Origin: Paenibacillus urinalis
Lineage (GTDB): Bacteria > Bacillota > Bacilli > Paenibacillales > Paenibacillaceae
Assembly: GCF_028747985.1 (NCBI RefSeq)
Contig: NZ_CP118108.1
Span: 4,595,001 to 4,659,000 of the forward strand
Direction of reading: 5' to 3'
Length of the DNA: 64,000 nucleotides
Shown: positions 35,660 to 44,691 of the stretch, in pieces
Layout of the letters: each line of letters opens with the position of its first letter
Numbering within the stretch: position 1 is the first letter of the stretch
Notes under the pieces: model-generated
What the model saw: the letters and a program-made list of their open reading frames with translations, nothing else
What the model was told of the DNA's origin: nothing
Databases searched by the model: none
Program-made: the position numbers and the translations under genes

Positions 35660-37285
35660 TTAGGCTTCTACTGGATACATTTTAGCACGCAGCTGCTTCA
35701 CTTCATCATTCTCAAGGTATTCATCATAGCTCATTTGACGATCAATCACACCTGTTGGCGTAATTTCAATAATACGGTTAGCGATGGTTTGAATGAACTG
35801 ATGGTCATGGGATGTGAACAGAATCGTTGCATCCGTATCAATCAGACCATTGTTCAGTGCCGTGATGGATTCGAGATCCAAGTGGTTCGTAGGCTCATCC
35901 AGAATAAGCACATTCGCACCGTTCAGCATCATCTTGGCAAGCATACAGCGGACTTTTTCTCCACCTGACAGCACGCTTGCTTTCTTGAGTGCTTCTTCTC
36001 CAGAGAACAGCATACGTCCAAGGAATCCACGCAGGAAAGTTTCTTCCTGATCCTTGGAATACTGGCGCAGCCATTCAACCAGGTTCATATCGACACCTTC
36101 AAAATATTTGGAGTTGTCTTTCGGGAAGTACGCCTGCGAGGTCGTAACACCCCAAGTATATTCCCCGGAATCAGCTTCTGTTTCACCCATCAGCACTTCA
36201 AACAGGGTTGATTTCGGCAATCCGTTAGGTCCAACAAAGGCAATCTTGTCGCCCTTATTCACCACGATACTGAGATCGTTAAGAACTTGCTCGCCTTCAA
36301 CAGATTTGCTCAGACGATCAATCGTCAGAAGCTGTTTACCTGCTTCACGCTCAGGCTTGAAGTTGATGAACGGATATTTCCGATTCGATGGACGAATATC
36401 GTCCAACTGAATTTTTTCAAGCTGCTTCTTACGGGAAGTCGCCTGTTTGGACTTGGATGCATTGGCAGAGAAGCGCTGAATGAACGCTTGAAGTTCTTTC
36501 ATCTTCTCTTCTTTTTTCTTATTCGCATCACGCTGCAGGGCAAGCGCCAGCTGACTGGATTCATACCAGAAATCATAGTTACCTACATACAGCTGAATTT
36601 TGCCAAAATCAATATCTGCAATATGCGTACATACTTTGTTCAGGAAGTGACGGTCATGGGATACCACGATAACTGTACCTTCATAATCCATCAAGAAGTT
36701 CTCCAGCCATTGGATGGATTCCAGATCCAGATAGTTGGTAGGCTCATCGAGCAGCAAATTGTTCGGGTTTCCGAACAAAGCTTGCGCCAAGAGAACACGT
36801 ACCTTCTCATTGCCGCTCAGTTCGGCCATTTTTTGCTCGTGCATGTCACGAGGAATGCCAAGACCAATCAGAAGCGCTGCTGCATCCGGTTCCGCGTCCC
36901 AGCCGTTCAGCTCCGCGAATTCGCCTTCGAGTTCACCTGCACGCAGACCATCCTCTTCGGTAAAGTCAGATTTGGCATAAAGGGTGTCTTTTTCCTTCAT
37001 AATTTCATACAAACGAGTGTGGCCCATAATCACTGTCTCAAGTACCGGATACTCATCGTATTCATAATGGTTCTGTTTCAGAACGGCCATCCGCTCACCT
37101 GGTGTCATGTGCACTTCACCTTGGTTTGCTTCAATTTCACCGGACAAAATTTTCAAAAACGTTGATTTCCCTGCTCCGTTAGCCCCGATAAGGCCGTAGC
37201 AGTTCCCTGGGGTAAACTTGATGTTCACATCTTCAAATAATGGGCGTTTACCGTAGCGGAGCGTTATGCCGCTTGTACTGATCAT
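35660..37285 (-). CDS. ABC-F family ATPase (YkpA/YbiT-like)
   Basis: 541 residues, two ABC domains, no membrane segment. Domain 1 has a normal Walker A (GANGAGKS, 34-41), LSGNE signature and Walker B LLLDEPTN. Domain 2 has GPNGLPKST (352-360), in which Pro replaces the Gly of the P-loop, then LSGGEKVR and LILDEPTN. A Lys/Arg-rich linker (255-300) joins them. YkpA-group proteins act on the ribosome; degenerate second P-loops occur in this group as I recall it. Terminates at the bidirectional hairpin. Confidence 0.9.
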   Translation of the reverse strand: MISTSGITLRYGKRPLFEDVNIKFTPGNCYGLIGANGAGKSTFLKILSGEIEANQGEVHMTPGERMAVLKQNHYEYDEYPVLETVIMGHTRLYEIMKEKDTLYAKSDFTEEDGLRAGELEGEFAELNGWDAEPDAAALLIGLGIPRDMHEQKMAELSGNEKVRVLLAQALFGNPNNLLLDEPTNYLDLESIQWLENFLMDYEGTVIVVSHDRHFLNKVCTHIADIDFGKIQLYVGNYDFWYESSQLALALQRDANKKKEEKMKELQAFIQRFSANASKSKQATSRKKQLEKIQLDDIRPSNRKYPFINFKPEREAGKQLLTIDRLSKSVEGEQVLNDLSIVVNKGDKIAFVGPNGLPKSTLFEVLMGETEADSGEYTWGVTTSQAYFPKDNSKYFEGVDMNLVEWLRQYSKDQEETFLRGFLGRMLFSGEEALKKASVLSGGEKVRCMLAKMMLNGANVLILDEPTNHLDLESITALNNGLIDTDATILFTSHDHQFIQTIANRIIEITPTGVIDRQMSYDEYLENDEVKQLRAKMYPVEA

Positions 37286-37618
37286 TCAACATACCATCCT
37301 TTATATATAAATTAAATTGTTCATAATTGGTCTGCTTCAGCATCTTGCATCCGTTCATTCCAAGCCTTGAATACAAAATCCTCGCACAACTGTCTATGAC
37401 GGACTGGGCAGTGAAAGCCTTTTTCTACCCGTATGGCAACATATTATAGCATAAATAACGCGCAAATTCCCAATAAACAAAGAAAGAGCCGTCAAAATGA
37501 TGAACCCATCGGTTTAATCCGTTACAATATTATTGTACACTTAGAATTTCATACAAAATAGGAATGAAATATTTGGCTACAATAAACAAAGAACATGAAC
37601 GGAGGTCTACGAGATATT
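37286..37618. other. Intergenic region between ABC-F and cvfC
   Basis: 333 nt with divergent genes at both ends. I see an ACAATATTATTGT palindrome near 37523 and an inverted repeat ATTTCAT/ATGAAAT near 37548-37570. No RNA gene or clear promoter is recognised. Confidence 0.5.
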
Positions 37619-38755
37619 ATGAAAATCACATCCATTGAACCTACACCGAGTCCAAATACGATGATGCTGCATCTCGACGAACAGCTTGAAGCAGGCATTC
37701 GCCGAACCTATACATTAGATAACGAGCGTTCTGCTCCTGCCTTTATCCGCCAAATGCTTCACATTCCAGGGGTCAAAAGCGTGTTCCATACTGCCGGCTT
37801 CGTCGCACTGGATCGCAAAGGCAATGCAGACTGGTCTGCCATCCTTGGGGAAGTTCAGGAGAAGCTGGGTCAGGAAGGTGCGCAGCTGCAATGGGCTGAG
37901 GGTGAGGCAGCCGACGGGGAACACTTCGGCGAAGCTCAGGTATTCGTGCAATTTTTCCGCGGAGTCCCCATGCAAATCCGAGTCAAAGCAGGTGCACAGG
38001 AGGAACGTATCTCTCTATCTGACCGGTTTGTAAAGGCAGTAACGGAGGTTGCCTCCGCGACACTAATCAAGGAACGCAAGCTGACCGACTATGGTGTTCG
38101 TTACGGCGAATTGGCTGATATTGCCCGCGAGGTTGAGCAGGAGCTCGAAGCAGCCTTTCCTCCGGAACGACTTCAAAAAGTAATTAAGCAAGCCATCGCT
38201 CACGGCACCAAGCAAGAAGAGTTTGTTGAACAGCGCAGAGATTTAACAGACGAGGAGATTCGGACAGCACTGCAAAATGACGACTGGCGCGTTCGTTATG
38301 CGGCGCTTGATCAGATGGAGCCTACACCAGAGCGGATAGACCTGATTCATACGGCCCTGAAGGATGAGAAGATGCAAACACGCCGCCTGGCAGTTGTCTA
38401 CTTGGGTGATCTGAAGACACCGGAGGCTCAGGAGCTATTATATGAAGCAATGCAGGATAAATCACCTGCTGTACGACGGACTGCGGGGGATACATTGTCC
38501 GACATCGGGGATCCAGCAGCCACGCCGGTCATGATGGCTGCGCTCAAGGACACCAGCAAGCTTGTTCGCTGGCGTGCAGCCCGTTTCTTATATGAAGTAG
38601 GTACAGAGGATGCCAGAGAAGTGCTTGAAGTTGCAGCAGATGATCCCGAATTTGAAGTCAGCCTCCAGGCAAAAATGGCACTGGAACGGATTGAATCCGG
38701 AGAGCAGGCAGCTGGTACGGTATGGCAGCAGATGGCGGGACGCAAGCGGGATTAA
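37619..38755 (+). CDS. cvfC: CvfC-like protein: Nfu N-terminal domain plus HEAT repeats
   Basis: 378 residues. The start MKITSIEPTPSPNTMMLHLD is an Nfu_N scaffold-like domain (about 1-85). A middle region (90-215) follows, then HEAT-like repeats (DWRVRYAALDQMEPTPERIDL, MQTRRLAVVYLGDLKTPEAQ and KDTSKLVRWRAARFLYEVGT start the units) to about 365. This matches the conserved virulence factor C family of Firmicutes, without known biochemistry. The ATG at 37619 is 12 nt after GGAGGT; an in-frame ATG at 37595 overlaps the RBS. Confidence 0.82.
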   Translation: MKITSIEPTPSPNTMMLHLDEQLEAGIRRTYTLDNERSAPAFIRQMLHIPGVKSVFHTAGFVALDRKGNADWSAILGEVQEKLGQEGAQLQWAEGEAADGEHFGEAQVFVQFFRGVPMQIRVKAGAQEERISLSDRFVKAVTEVASATLIKERKLTDYGVRYGELADIAREVEQELEAAFPPERLQKVIKQAIAHGTKQEEFVEQRRDLTDEEIRTALQNDDWRVRYAALDQMEPTPERIDLIHTALKDEKMQTRRLAVVYLGDLKTPEAQELLYEAMQDKSPAVRRTAGDTLSDIGDPAATPVMMAALKDTSKLVRWRAARFLYEVGTEDAREVLEVAADDPEFEVSLQAKMALERIESGEQAAGTVWQQMAGRKRD

Positions 38756-38794
38756 TCTTCATCAAATCCTCACACAATAAGGAAGATTGTACCA

Positions 38795-38824
38795 TTGCCT
38801 TCTGGGCAGCTCTTGCTTTATACT
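38795..38824 (+). promoter_or_regulatory. Possible promoter of the lysine riboswitch transcript
   Basis: TTGCCT, 18-nt spacer, TATACT. A start near 38831 would lie about 20 nt before the aptamer. Confidence 0.5.
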
Positions 38825-38852
38825 GAAGTCTGTTTTACAGCAAATTGAATAT

Positions 38853-39064
38853 AAGATACACCTCATCATACACAGGTGAGGTAGAGGTCGCGGTTACGAT
38901 TAGTAAACCGGAAGAGGCATAAGAGCTGCCGTTTGGATTCCGTGTTGAAAGGCGTACCCGCCGAAATCTGTCTGAGTACTGCTCTATGAAACGTACTCCA
39001 GGTTGGGGCTGCTAGATCCGAAAGGAGCAGAACTGTCATAGCGTAAGCTATGTTGAGCTATCTT
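38853..39064 (+). promoter_or_regulatory. Lysine riboswitch (L-box) upstream of lysP
   Basis: Conserved L-box blocks are visible: GAGGTAGAGGTCGCGG near 38878, GCCGAAAT near 38960, and GGTTGGGGCTGCTAGATC near 39001 followed by GAAAGGAGCAGAACTG. The P1 arms AAGATA / TATCTT close it. A terminator hairpin follows at 39100, so lysine should cause early termination. The downstream gene is a lysine permease, as expected. Confidence 0.85.
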
Positions 39065-39099
39065 AACGTTTAAAGTATGGTGCGGAAGTTAAAAATAGG

Positions 39100-39132
39100 G
39101 ACCGCGGGTATACAAACCAGCGGTCTTTTTTT
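39100..39132 (+). terminator. Riboswitch-controlled terminator
   Basis: GACCGC / GCGGTC with inner GGGT..ACC and TTTTTTT, 99 nt before the lysP start. Confidence 0.85.
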
Positions 39133-39230
39133 ATTCTTTCCCGGCATACGAATCCATTTCATAATACCCTGAGATTTATGGAATAGATGCATGCATACGT
39201 AAGACCAAATAGAAGGAGTGTATTAAAAGA

Positions 39231-40685
39231 ATGCAGCATCAAGAAACGACAGGCCCTGGCTTGAACAAAGGGCTTAAAACAAGACATATGACAATGATCG
39301 CTCTCGGCGGCTCAATCGGTACTGGATTGTTCCTCGCCAGCGGCGGCGCGATTGCGAACTCTGGCCCAGGCGGTGCACTCATCGCTTATGCTGCGGTTGG
39401 CATCATGGTTTACTTCCTAATGACCAGCCTTGGAGAGCTTGCTACCTTCATGCCAGACTCCGGTTCATTCAGCACTTATGCTACAAGATTCGTAGATCCG
39501 TCCCTTGGGTTTGCCCTCGGATGGAATTTCTGGTACAACTGGGCGATTACGATTGCAGCTGAACTGTCAGCAGCCACGATTATTTTGAAATATTGGTTCC
39601 CGGACAGCAACTCAGCACTGTGGAGTTTAGTATTCCTCCTCTTGCTCATCGGACTTAATGTCTTGTCCGTTAAAGGTTATGGGGAATCCGAGTACTGGTT
39701 TGCACTTATCAAAATTGTACTTGTCATCGTATTCCTCATTGTCGGTGTCATGATGATCTTCGGGATCCTGGGCGGAGAAGCGACCGGCTTTGAGAACTTT
39801 ACCGTAGGGGATGCCCCACTGCACGGCGGATTCTTTGCACTTCTCGGTGTATTCATGGCAGCCGGATTCTCTTTCCAGGGAACAGAGCTTGTCGGGGTCG
39901 CTGCCGGTGAGAGTGAAAATCCGCGTAAGAGCGTACCGCGGGCCATTCGGCAAATTTTCTGGCGGATTCTGATCTTCTATATCCTGACGATTCTGGTTAT
40001 TGGTCTCATCATCCCTTATTCCGATCCAAACCTGCTGAACTCGGATCTGGAAACGATCAGCGTCAGCCCGTTTACGCTCGTATTTGAGAAAGCAGGATTC
40101 GCCTTCGCCGCTTCCGTGATGAACGCGGTCATCCTGACTTCTGTACTATCTGCCGGTAACTCAGGGATGTTCGCTTCAAGCCGTGTGCTGTACGCACTTG
40201 CGAAGGACGGCAAAGCACCGCGTATTTTTGGAAAGCTGAACAAACGAGGAATTCCTGTGTACTCCCTGCTGCTCACTGCAGTCATCGGCATGCTCGCCTT
40301 CCTGGCTTCCATGTTTGGCGATGGTGTGGTATATACCTGGCTGCTTAACGCATCTGGCATGTGCGGATTTATTACTTGGCTCGGTATTTCCATCAGCCAT
40401 TACCGTTTCAGAAAAGCCTATGTTGCTCAAGGGAGAGATCTAAAGGACCTGCCTTTCAGAGCAAAATGGTTCCCATTTGGCCCAATCTTTGCCTTTGTAC
40501 TCTGTATGATCGTTATTCTTGGTCAGGTGCTTACCCTTGATCTTAGCGATGTAACCTGGCTCGACTTCGTGGCCACATACTTTACGATTCCATTGTTCCT
40601 TGCGATCTGGCTCGGGTACAAGTGGAAGCATAAAACAAAGGTGATCCCGCTGAAGGATTGCGATTTTAGTACAGATCCATCCTAG
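39231..40685 (+). CDS. lysP: Lysine-specific permease LysP
   Basis: 484 residues, twelve hydrophobic helices, amino acid permease (APC) family. The start GLKTRHMTMIALGGSIGTGL and the motif FMPDSGSFSTYATRFVDPSLGFALGWNFW are typical of LysP. Imports lysine with protons. The lysine riboswitch upstream supports the specificity. AGAAGGAG precedes the ATG. Ends with a terminator shared with the convergent transglutaminase gene. Confidence 0.95.
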   Translation: MQHQETTGPGLNKGLKTRHMTMIALGGSIGTGLFLASGGAIANSGPGGALIAYAAVGIMVYFLMTSLGELATFMPDSGSFSTYATRFVDPSLGFALGWNFWYNWAITIAAELSAATIILKYWFPDSNSALWSLVFLLLLIGLNVLSVKGYGESEYWFALIKIVLVIVFLIVGVMMIFGILGGEATGFENFTVGDAPLHGGFFALLGVFMAAGFSFQGTELVGVAAGESENPRKSVPRAIRQIFWRILIFYILTILVIGLIIPYSDPNLLNSDLETISVSPFTLVFEKAGFAFAASVMNAVILTSVLSAGNSGMFASSRVLYALAKDGKAPRIFGKLNKRGIPVYSLLLTAVIGMLAFLASMFGDGVVYTWLLNASGMCGFITWLGISISHYRFRKAYVAQGRDLKDLPFRAKWFPFGPIFAFVLCMIVILGQVLTLDLSDVTWLDFVATYFTIPLFLAIWLGYKWKHKTKVIPLKDCDFSTDPS

Positions 40686-40707
40686 TTACCTCTTGAATCT
40701 ATCGAAG

Positions 40708-40748
40708 AAAGCCTAATCTTGCTGCAACAGCAGGATTAGGCTTTTTTT
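40708..40748. terminator. Bidirectional terminator after lysP
   Basis: AAAGCCTAATCTTGCTG pairs with CAGGATTAGGCTTT, followed by TTTTT. It serves lysP and the convergent gene. Confidence 0.88.
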
Positions 40749-40820
40749 ATTTGCTGTTCTAATGTCAGATCAGACTTTCCCGTTTGAAAAAGGGGGGATC
40801 GTCTTGCTCATCATCGCTTC

Positions 40821-41939
40821 CTACTGCTTCCAGTTTACCTTCACCTTTAGATCACCGGTCTCCTCAAAATCAGATACATAATAGGAGATGGACTTAATTC
40901 CGAGGCTGTACAGCTCCTTAAGTTCTCGAAACAATTCATTCTCTTCCCCATCATAACGGAATATAACAGAATGGGCGCCCTCGTCTATTTTGGATTGAAG
41001 CCGTTCTCTCAGCTGTGCTGATGTTTGAATGATCTCGTCCTCATTGTACAGACCGTAATTCAGCGTTTCGTAGAGACGCTTATAAGCAGCATATTTATCG
41101 TCATTCTGAAGCATCAGTACATGAATGGCTTCGCGATAAGGCGTTACAGCGGTAGGATACTGCGCCTCCCACGTATGATCCTGCCCCATTTCTTCATCCG
41201 TCAGCAAATAGTAGTTATAACTGACTTTGCCCGGTTGATCCGGCGTTGGATCGTCCCAGGTCGTGTCCATGTGATACCAGACTCCGTCCAAGAGCAGCAG
41301 GTTCCAAGCGTGCAGCTGACCACCAGCCTGCCCTTCAATGATTCGATTCGTAATGCCTGCTTCGGTAAGCATCCGATAAGTAAGAAGCGAGTAGCCTTGA
41401 CACACCGTGCTTCCTGTCGCAAGTCCATCGTAAGCTGTATATTTTTGCATGGTTTCATCATAGGCCAGATTCAAAACGACATAGTTGTGAATTGCCTCCA
41501 CCTTCTCATGATCGTTCATGCCTGGCTTAATGATGTCGGCCAGTATGTGGTCCACTCGAGAATTGACATAAGCCGTCTGCTCTAGAGATTCTCTATATTT
41601 AAACTCGATGTTTACTTCTGCTGAAGCGTTCGTGCCCTTGTAATGATAGGCGTAGCTCTTGAGTGTGTACTGAATGTAAGAATCACTTCGCATCGCCTTT
41701 TCTATGGCTTCCTGCAATGTAGCTTTTAACACTTTTACTTTACCTTTATAGGTAAATTGAAATTGATCTGTCCTGCTTACCATGGCACTCGTGAGTACCT
41801 CATGTAATTCTTCGGATGTGATTGCGTTTTCATTAGATGCGGCGTACAACGTATGCAAATGAACTGACCGGGGAATGGCTCCTATAAGCACGATACCTAG
41901 CAACATGACAATAAATAATCCAAATCTGCGTTTTCTCAT
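40821..41939 (-). CDS. Exported transglutaminase-like protein
   Basis: 372 residues. An N-terminal hydrophobic signal or anchor (GLFIVMLLGIVLIGAIP) is followed by a transglutaminase-like core: Cys in TGSTVCQGYSLL, His in GQLHAWNLLLLDGVWYHMD, and Asp in DTTWDDPTP. Such proteins are papain-fold enzymes, often cell-surface peptidases or crosslinkers; the reaction is unknown. The final 70 residues form an alpha/beta domain. It lies alone, in a terminator-bounded gene. Confidence 0.85.
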   Translation of the reverse strand: MRKRRFGLFIVMLLGIVLIGAIPRSVHLHTLYAASNENAITSEELHEVLTSAMVSRTDQFQFTYKGKVKVLKATLQEAIEKAMRSDSYIQYTLKSYAYHYKGTNASAEVNIEFKYRESLEQTAYVNSRVDHILADIIKPGMNDHEKVEAIHNYVVLNLAYDETMQKYTAYDGLATGSTVCQGYSLLTYRMLTEAGITNRIIEGQAGGQLHAWNLLLLDGVWYHMDTTWDDPTPDQPGKVSYNYYLLTDEEMGQDHTWEAQYPTAVTPYREAIHVLMLQNDDKYAAYKRLYETLNYGLYNEDEIIQTSAQLRERLQSKIDEGAHSVIFRYDGEENELFRELKELYSLGIKSISYYVSDFEETGDLKVKVNWKQ

Positions 41940-42041
41940 TGATCATCCTGCCTCCCTTCCGGTAATCAACTCATGTCCGGCAGAAATATTGTAGCATAAA
42001 CAAGCTTCTGCTCCATGTTCTAGTTTTGTCGATGAGACTCG

Positions 42042-42067
42042 AAAAAAGCTTCCCTTATCAGGGAAGC
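42042..42067 (-). terminator. Terminator after the YcdB/SLH gene
   Basis: On the minus strand GCTTCCCT-GATA-AGGGAAGC is followed by TTTTTT, 57 nt past the stop. Confidence 0.88.
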
Positions 42068-42123
42068 CTATTCTTATACATATTCACTTTGTCTCCATTT
42101 AGTTCCTTGCCGTATTAAAAAAT

Positions 42124-44442
42124 TTAATAATAACGATACGCCCATTTATCACTCGTAAAATAATCCAGTTTATCCTGGAGCTCAGCAAGCCGGTTGATCA
42201 CCTCAGCCGCCTCGGACACGGTCACGGGACGATCCGGAAGGAATCTGCCTTCAATAAGAGGAAGGATACCCAGTCTGATTGCCAAGGAAGCAGCGCCTTT
42301 ATTATCAATCTGTGCAGCATCTGCCACACTCGGCAAATCATTACCCTGCTGATAGAACTTAGCCAGCTTGTCGTATTGAAGCATGCTGATAATCAATTCA
42401 GACAACTGACCTCTTGTGATCGAATGGTTAGGGGCAAAGGTGATCTCTGGGTCTGCTTCAACCCATCCCTGCTCGATCAGTCGGTTGAGAATGAAATAGT
42501 AGGGACTGTCCATATCAATATCAGCAAACAGCTTCGATGAATTGCTTGAATAATAACTGTTCATCTGCACATGCGGATCTAGAGCCCGTGCCAAATACGT
42601 ATACCAGTCGCCCTTCGTGATGTTTCGCTCCGGCTCAATCTTACCCTCAATATCAGGAACGAGCACCCCGTGGGTAATCATCCGCTGCATAACGTCTTCC
42701 GACTCATGTCCGGCAATATCAACCACCAGGGCGTTGGTATGATTCGCACCAGACGAATACATTTCTCGAAGCTTGCCTGTTATACCGTCAATCACCTTGG
42801 AGGAGTACAGCTGAGCTGCTCCCTGGGATGGCATGTATACCAGCTTTACCGGAGGGATCTCTTCGCCTGTAATATAGTATGGATTAGATTCTTGGTAGCT
42901 AAGCACCATTTCAGTCGAGTCAAAATAGGCTGCTTGCGCCTCTTCTTGACTAATGCTTGCCTCCTTCACCTCTGGCAGCTGCGCACTTTCCGCGCTTAAG
43001 CTTGTATAAAATGTATTCACCTGACCGGACTTGGTCATCGATATATTCACGTTATCCCCTATGACCCGAAGACCATTCAAATATCGGCTATAAACAAAGT
43101 TATACCCATCTTCCATCGAGATCATCTGGCTTAATCGAAGCTCGGTCACTGCATTAGGAACGAGGGATAATACCAGTTCGGCAGCTTGGTCTTTGGCCGC
43201 TTGCTTTGAAATTTCTTTGATCGCCGTGTCCCCGTTCTCAGTGCTGCTATGATACCATTCAGAATAGTCCATCACTTGACCTGTTTCTGCGTCAACTTGA
43301 GTACTAATGTCGCTTACTTCATTACCCTTTTGATGCGAAAATCTCACATTCCACACTTTCTTCACAGCACCGCGCTGCGAGCTTCGGTTAAGACTTACAT
43401 CTATCGCCGTATACTCTTTCAATGAAGGAAATTTATTCTTAAGAAGGGCAACCACCTCATCGCGGGCTGGCGGCTTCGCTGCAGGCTCAAAGCTCACATC
43501 TTTCTTAGGCAGCGATTCATCTAATATAGATATATCGGATTCTTCAGAGGCATACACATCGACAGCCTTACCCGTTATCGCATCGACAACAACTTCCCCC
43601 GTGCTAGAAGGCACATATGCCAAATCGTACTCTTTGCTGCCATTGTTATAAGCATAATTTACGGGAACATAAGCCAGCTGAAGATCGAGACTTTCTTCAA
43701 AGCGTTTCTTAGCCTCATCCTTCGTCACCTTAGGAACCGGAGAAGGATAATTGCTATGTCCAGTCATTCGAGTGTAACTGGTAACCTCTCCGCTGTCGTT
43801 TACACTGATATAAACGATGTTGCCGACAGCAGGCAGGCCATTTACTTTCAATTGATAGGAGAATGGATATTCTGTTCGTCCAAATAGAGGATTCATTCCC
43901 TGATCCATATTTTCAAGAGATGAGTACTCTCCTTCCTTGAGATCAGGTATAGCTTCATGCAGGAATGCAGCACTGATCTCGGTTGCCTCCTCTTCTGATA
44001 TGTGCTCTTCGGAATCTCCTCTCTGAATGAGATACTCAGGTAGATGTGCTGACAATACCTCACCCGTCTGGCTGGATACGGAAGCGCTGAAGCTCGAAGT
44101 AGAATTCCCTCTAGTTATGCTATAAGAGAGATCCCACACCTTCTCTTCTGCAGGAGGGTACGATCCATTCGATCCCAATTGAACCGAAGTAAGCGTTGCC
44201 TTGGATAGCTCGGGAAATAGTTTAAGGATGTTTTTATGCGCTGTTTCAGAAGAGATTTTTGCTCCCTTGGGAATGGTGCTGTCTGTTATACTCAATGCCG
44301 TCTCTTCGCCAGCGGATACTTGGGCAGCCGATACTTCCTGAATGACTCCTTGTGTATGTACACCCAGCATCACAGCAGCAAGCGCTGCGGCCACTCTCTT
44401 CATTGAGGGTGATTTTTTATTTTTATTCTCATTTTGCTTCAA
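42124..44442 (-). CDS. YcdB/YcdC-type PepSY-like surface protein with SLH domains
   Basis: 772 residues with a signal peptide (about 12-40, ending VSAAQVSA). Two YcdB/YcdC (PepSY-like) units occupy about 55-320 and 330-590; VWDLSYSITRGNSTSSFSA and VWNVRFSHQKGNEVS mark the paired cores. Three S-layer homology modules follow (600-770), with RNITKGDWYTYLARALD, HSITRGQLSELIISML and RPVTVSEAAEVINRL. SLH modules bind pyruvylated wall polymer, so it is a cell-surface protein. Function unknown; PepSY domains often inhibit proteases. Confidence 0.85.
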   Translation of the reverse strand: MKQNENKNKKSPSMKRVAAALAAVMLGVHTQGVIQEVSAAQVSAGEETALSITDSTIPKGAKISSETAHKNILKLFPELSKATLTSVQLGSNGSYPPAEEKVWDLSYSITRGNSTSSFSASVSSQTGEVLSAHLPEYLIQRGDSEEHISEEEATEISAAFLHEAIPDLKEGEYSSLENMDQGMNPLFGRTEYPFSYQLKVNGLPAVGNIVYISVNDSGEVTSYTRMTGHSNYPSPVPKVTKDEAKKRFEESLDLQLAYVPVNYAYNNGSKEYDLAYVPSSTGEVVVDAITGKAVDVYASEESDISILDESLPKKDVSFEPAAKPPARDEVVALLKNKFPSLKEYTAIDVSLNRSSQRGAVKKVWNVRFSHQKGNEVSDISTQVDAETGQVMDYSEWYHSSTENGDTAIKEISKQAAKDQAAELVLSLVPNAVTELRLSQMISMEDGYNFVYSRYLNGLRVIGDNVNISMTKSGQVNTFYTSLSAESAQLPEVKEASISQEEAQAAYFDSTEMVLSYQESNPYYITGEEIPPVKLVYMPSQGAAQLYSSKVIDGITGKLREMYSSGANHTNALVVDIAGHESEDVMQRMITHGVLVPDIEGKIEPERNITKGDWYTYLARALDPHVQMNSYYSSNSSKLFADIDMDSPYYFILNRLIEQGWVEADPEITFAPNHSITRGQLSELIISMLQYDKLAKFYQQGNDLPSVADAAQIDNKGAASLAIRLGILPLIEGRFLPDRPVTVSEAAEVINRLAELQDKLDYFTSDKWAYRYY

Positions 44443-44585
44443 TCCTCTAACGCTCCTTTCTTTTTTCCAATCTGTGCCATTATATCATAATACAAACTAT
44501 GAAATTCCTGATTTACCCAAAATTAAAATTCAAACTTTTCGAGCTATAGAACGTTCCTTGCAAAAAATAAAAGCCAGCTAAAAAG

Positions 44586-44606
44586 AAAAAAGGCTGAACA
44601 GCAGCC
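44586..44606 (-). terminator. Probable terminator after the 705-residue glycosyltransferase gene
   Basis: On the minus strand GGCTG-CTGTT-CAGCC is followed by TTTTTT, 86 nt after the stop at 44692. Short stem. Confidence 0.6.
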
Positions 44607-44691
44607 CTTCTTCCTTATACATGGCTTTATAGGTACGATCTCATCATCTTCACTGTAACATACAACTTATCTCACTCTATCACATCTTTTT

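Noticed and set aside
36287..37165. 292-codon open frame antisense to the ABC-F gene
   Set aside because: Same reason; shadow of a conserved gene.
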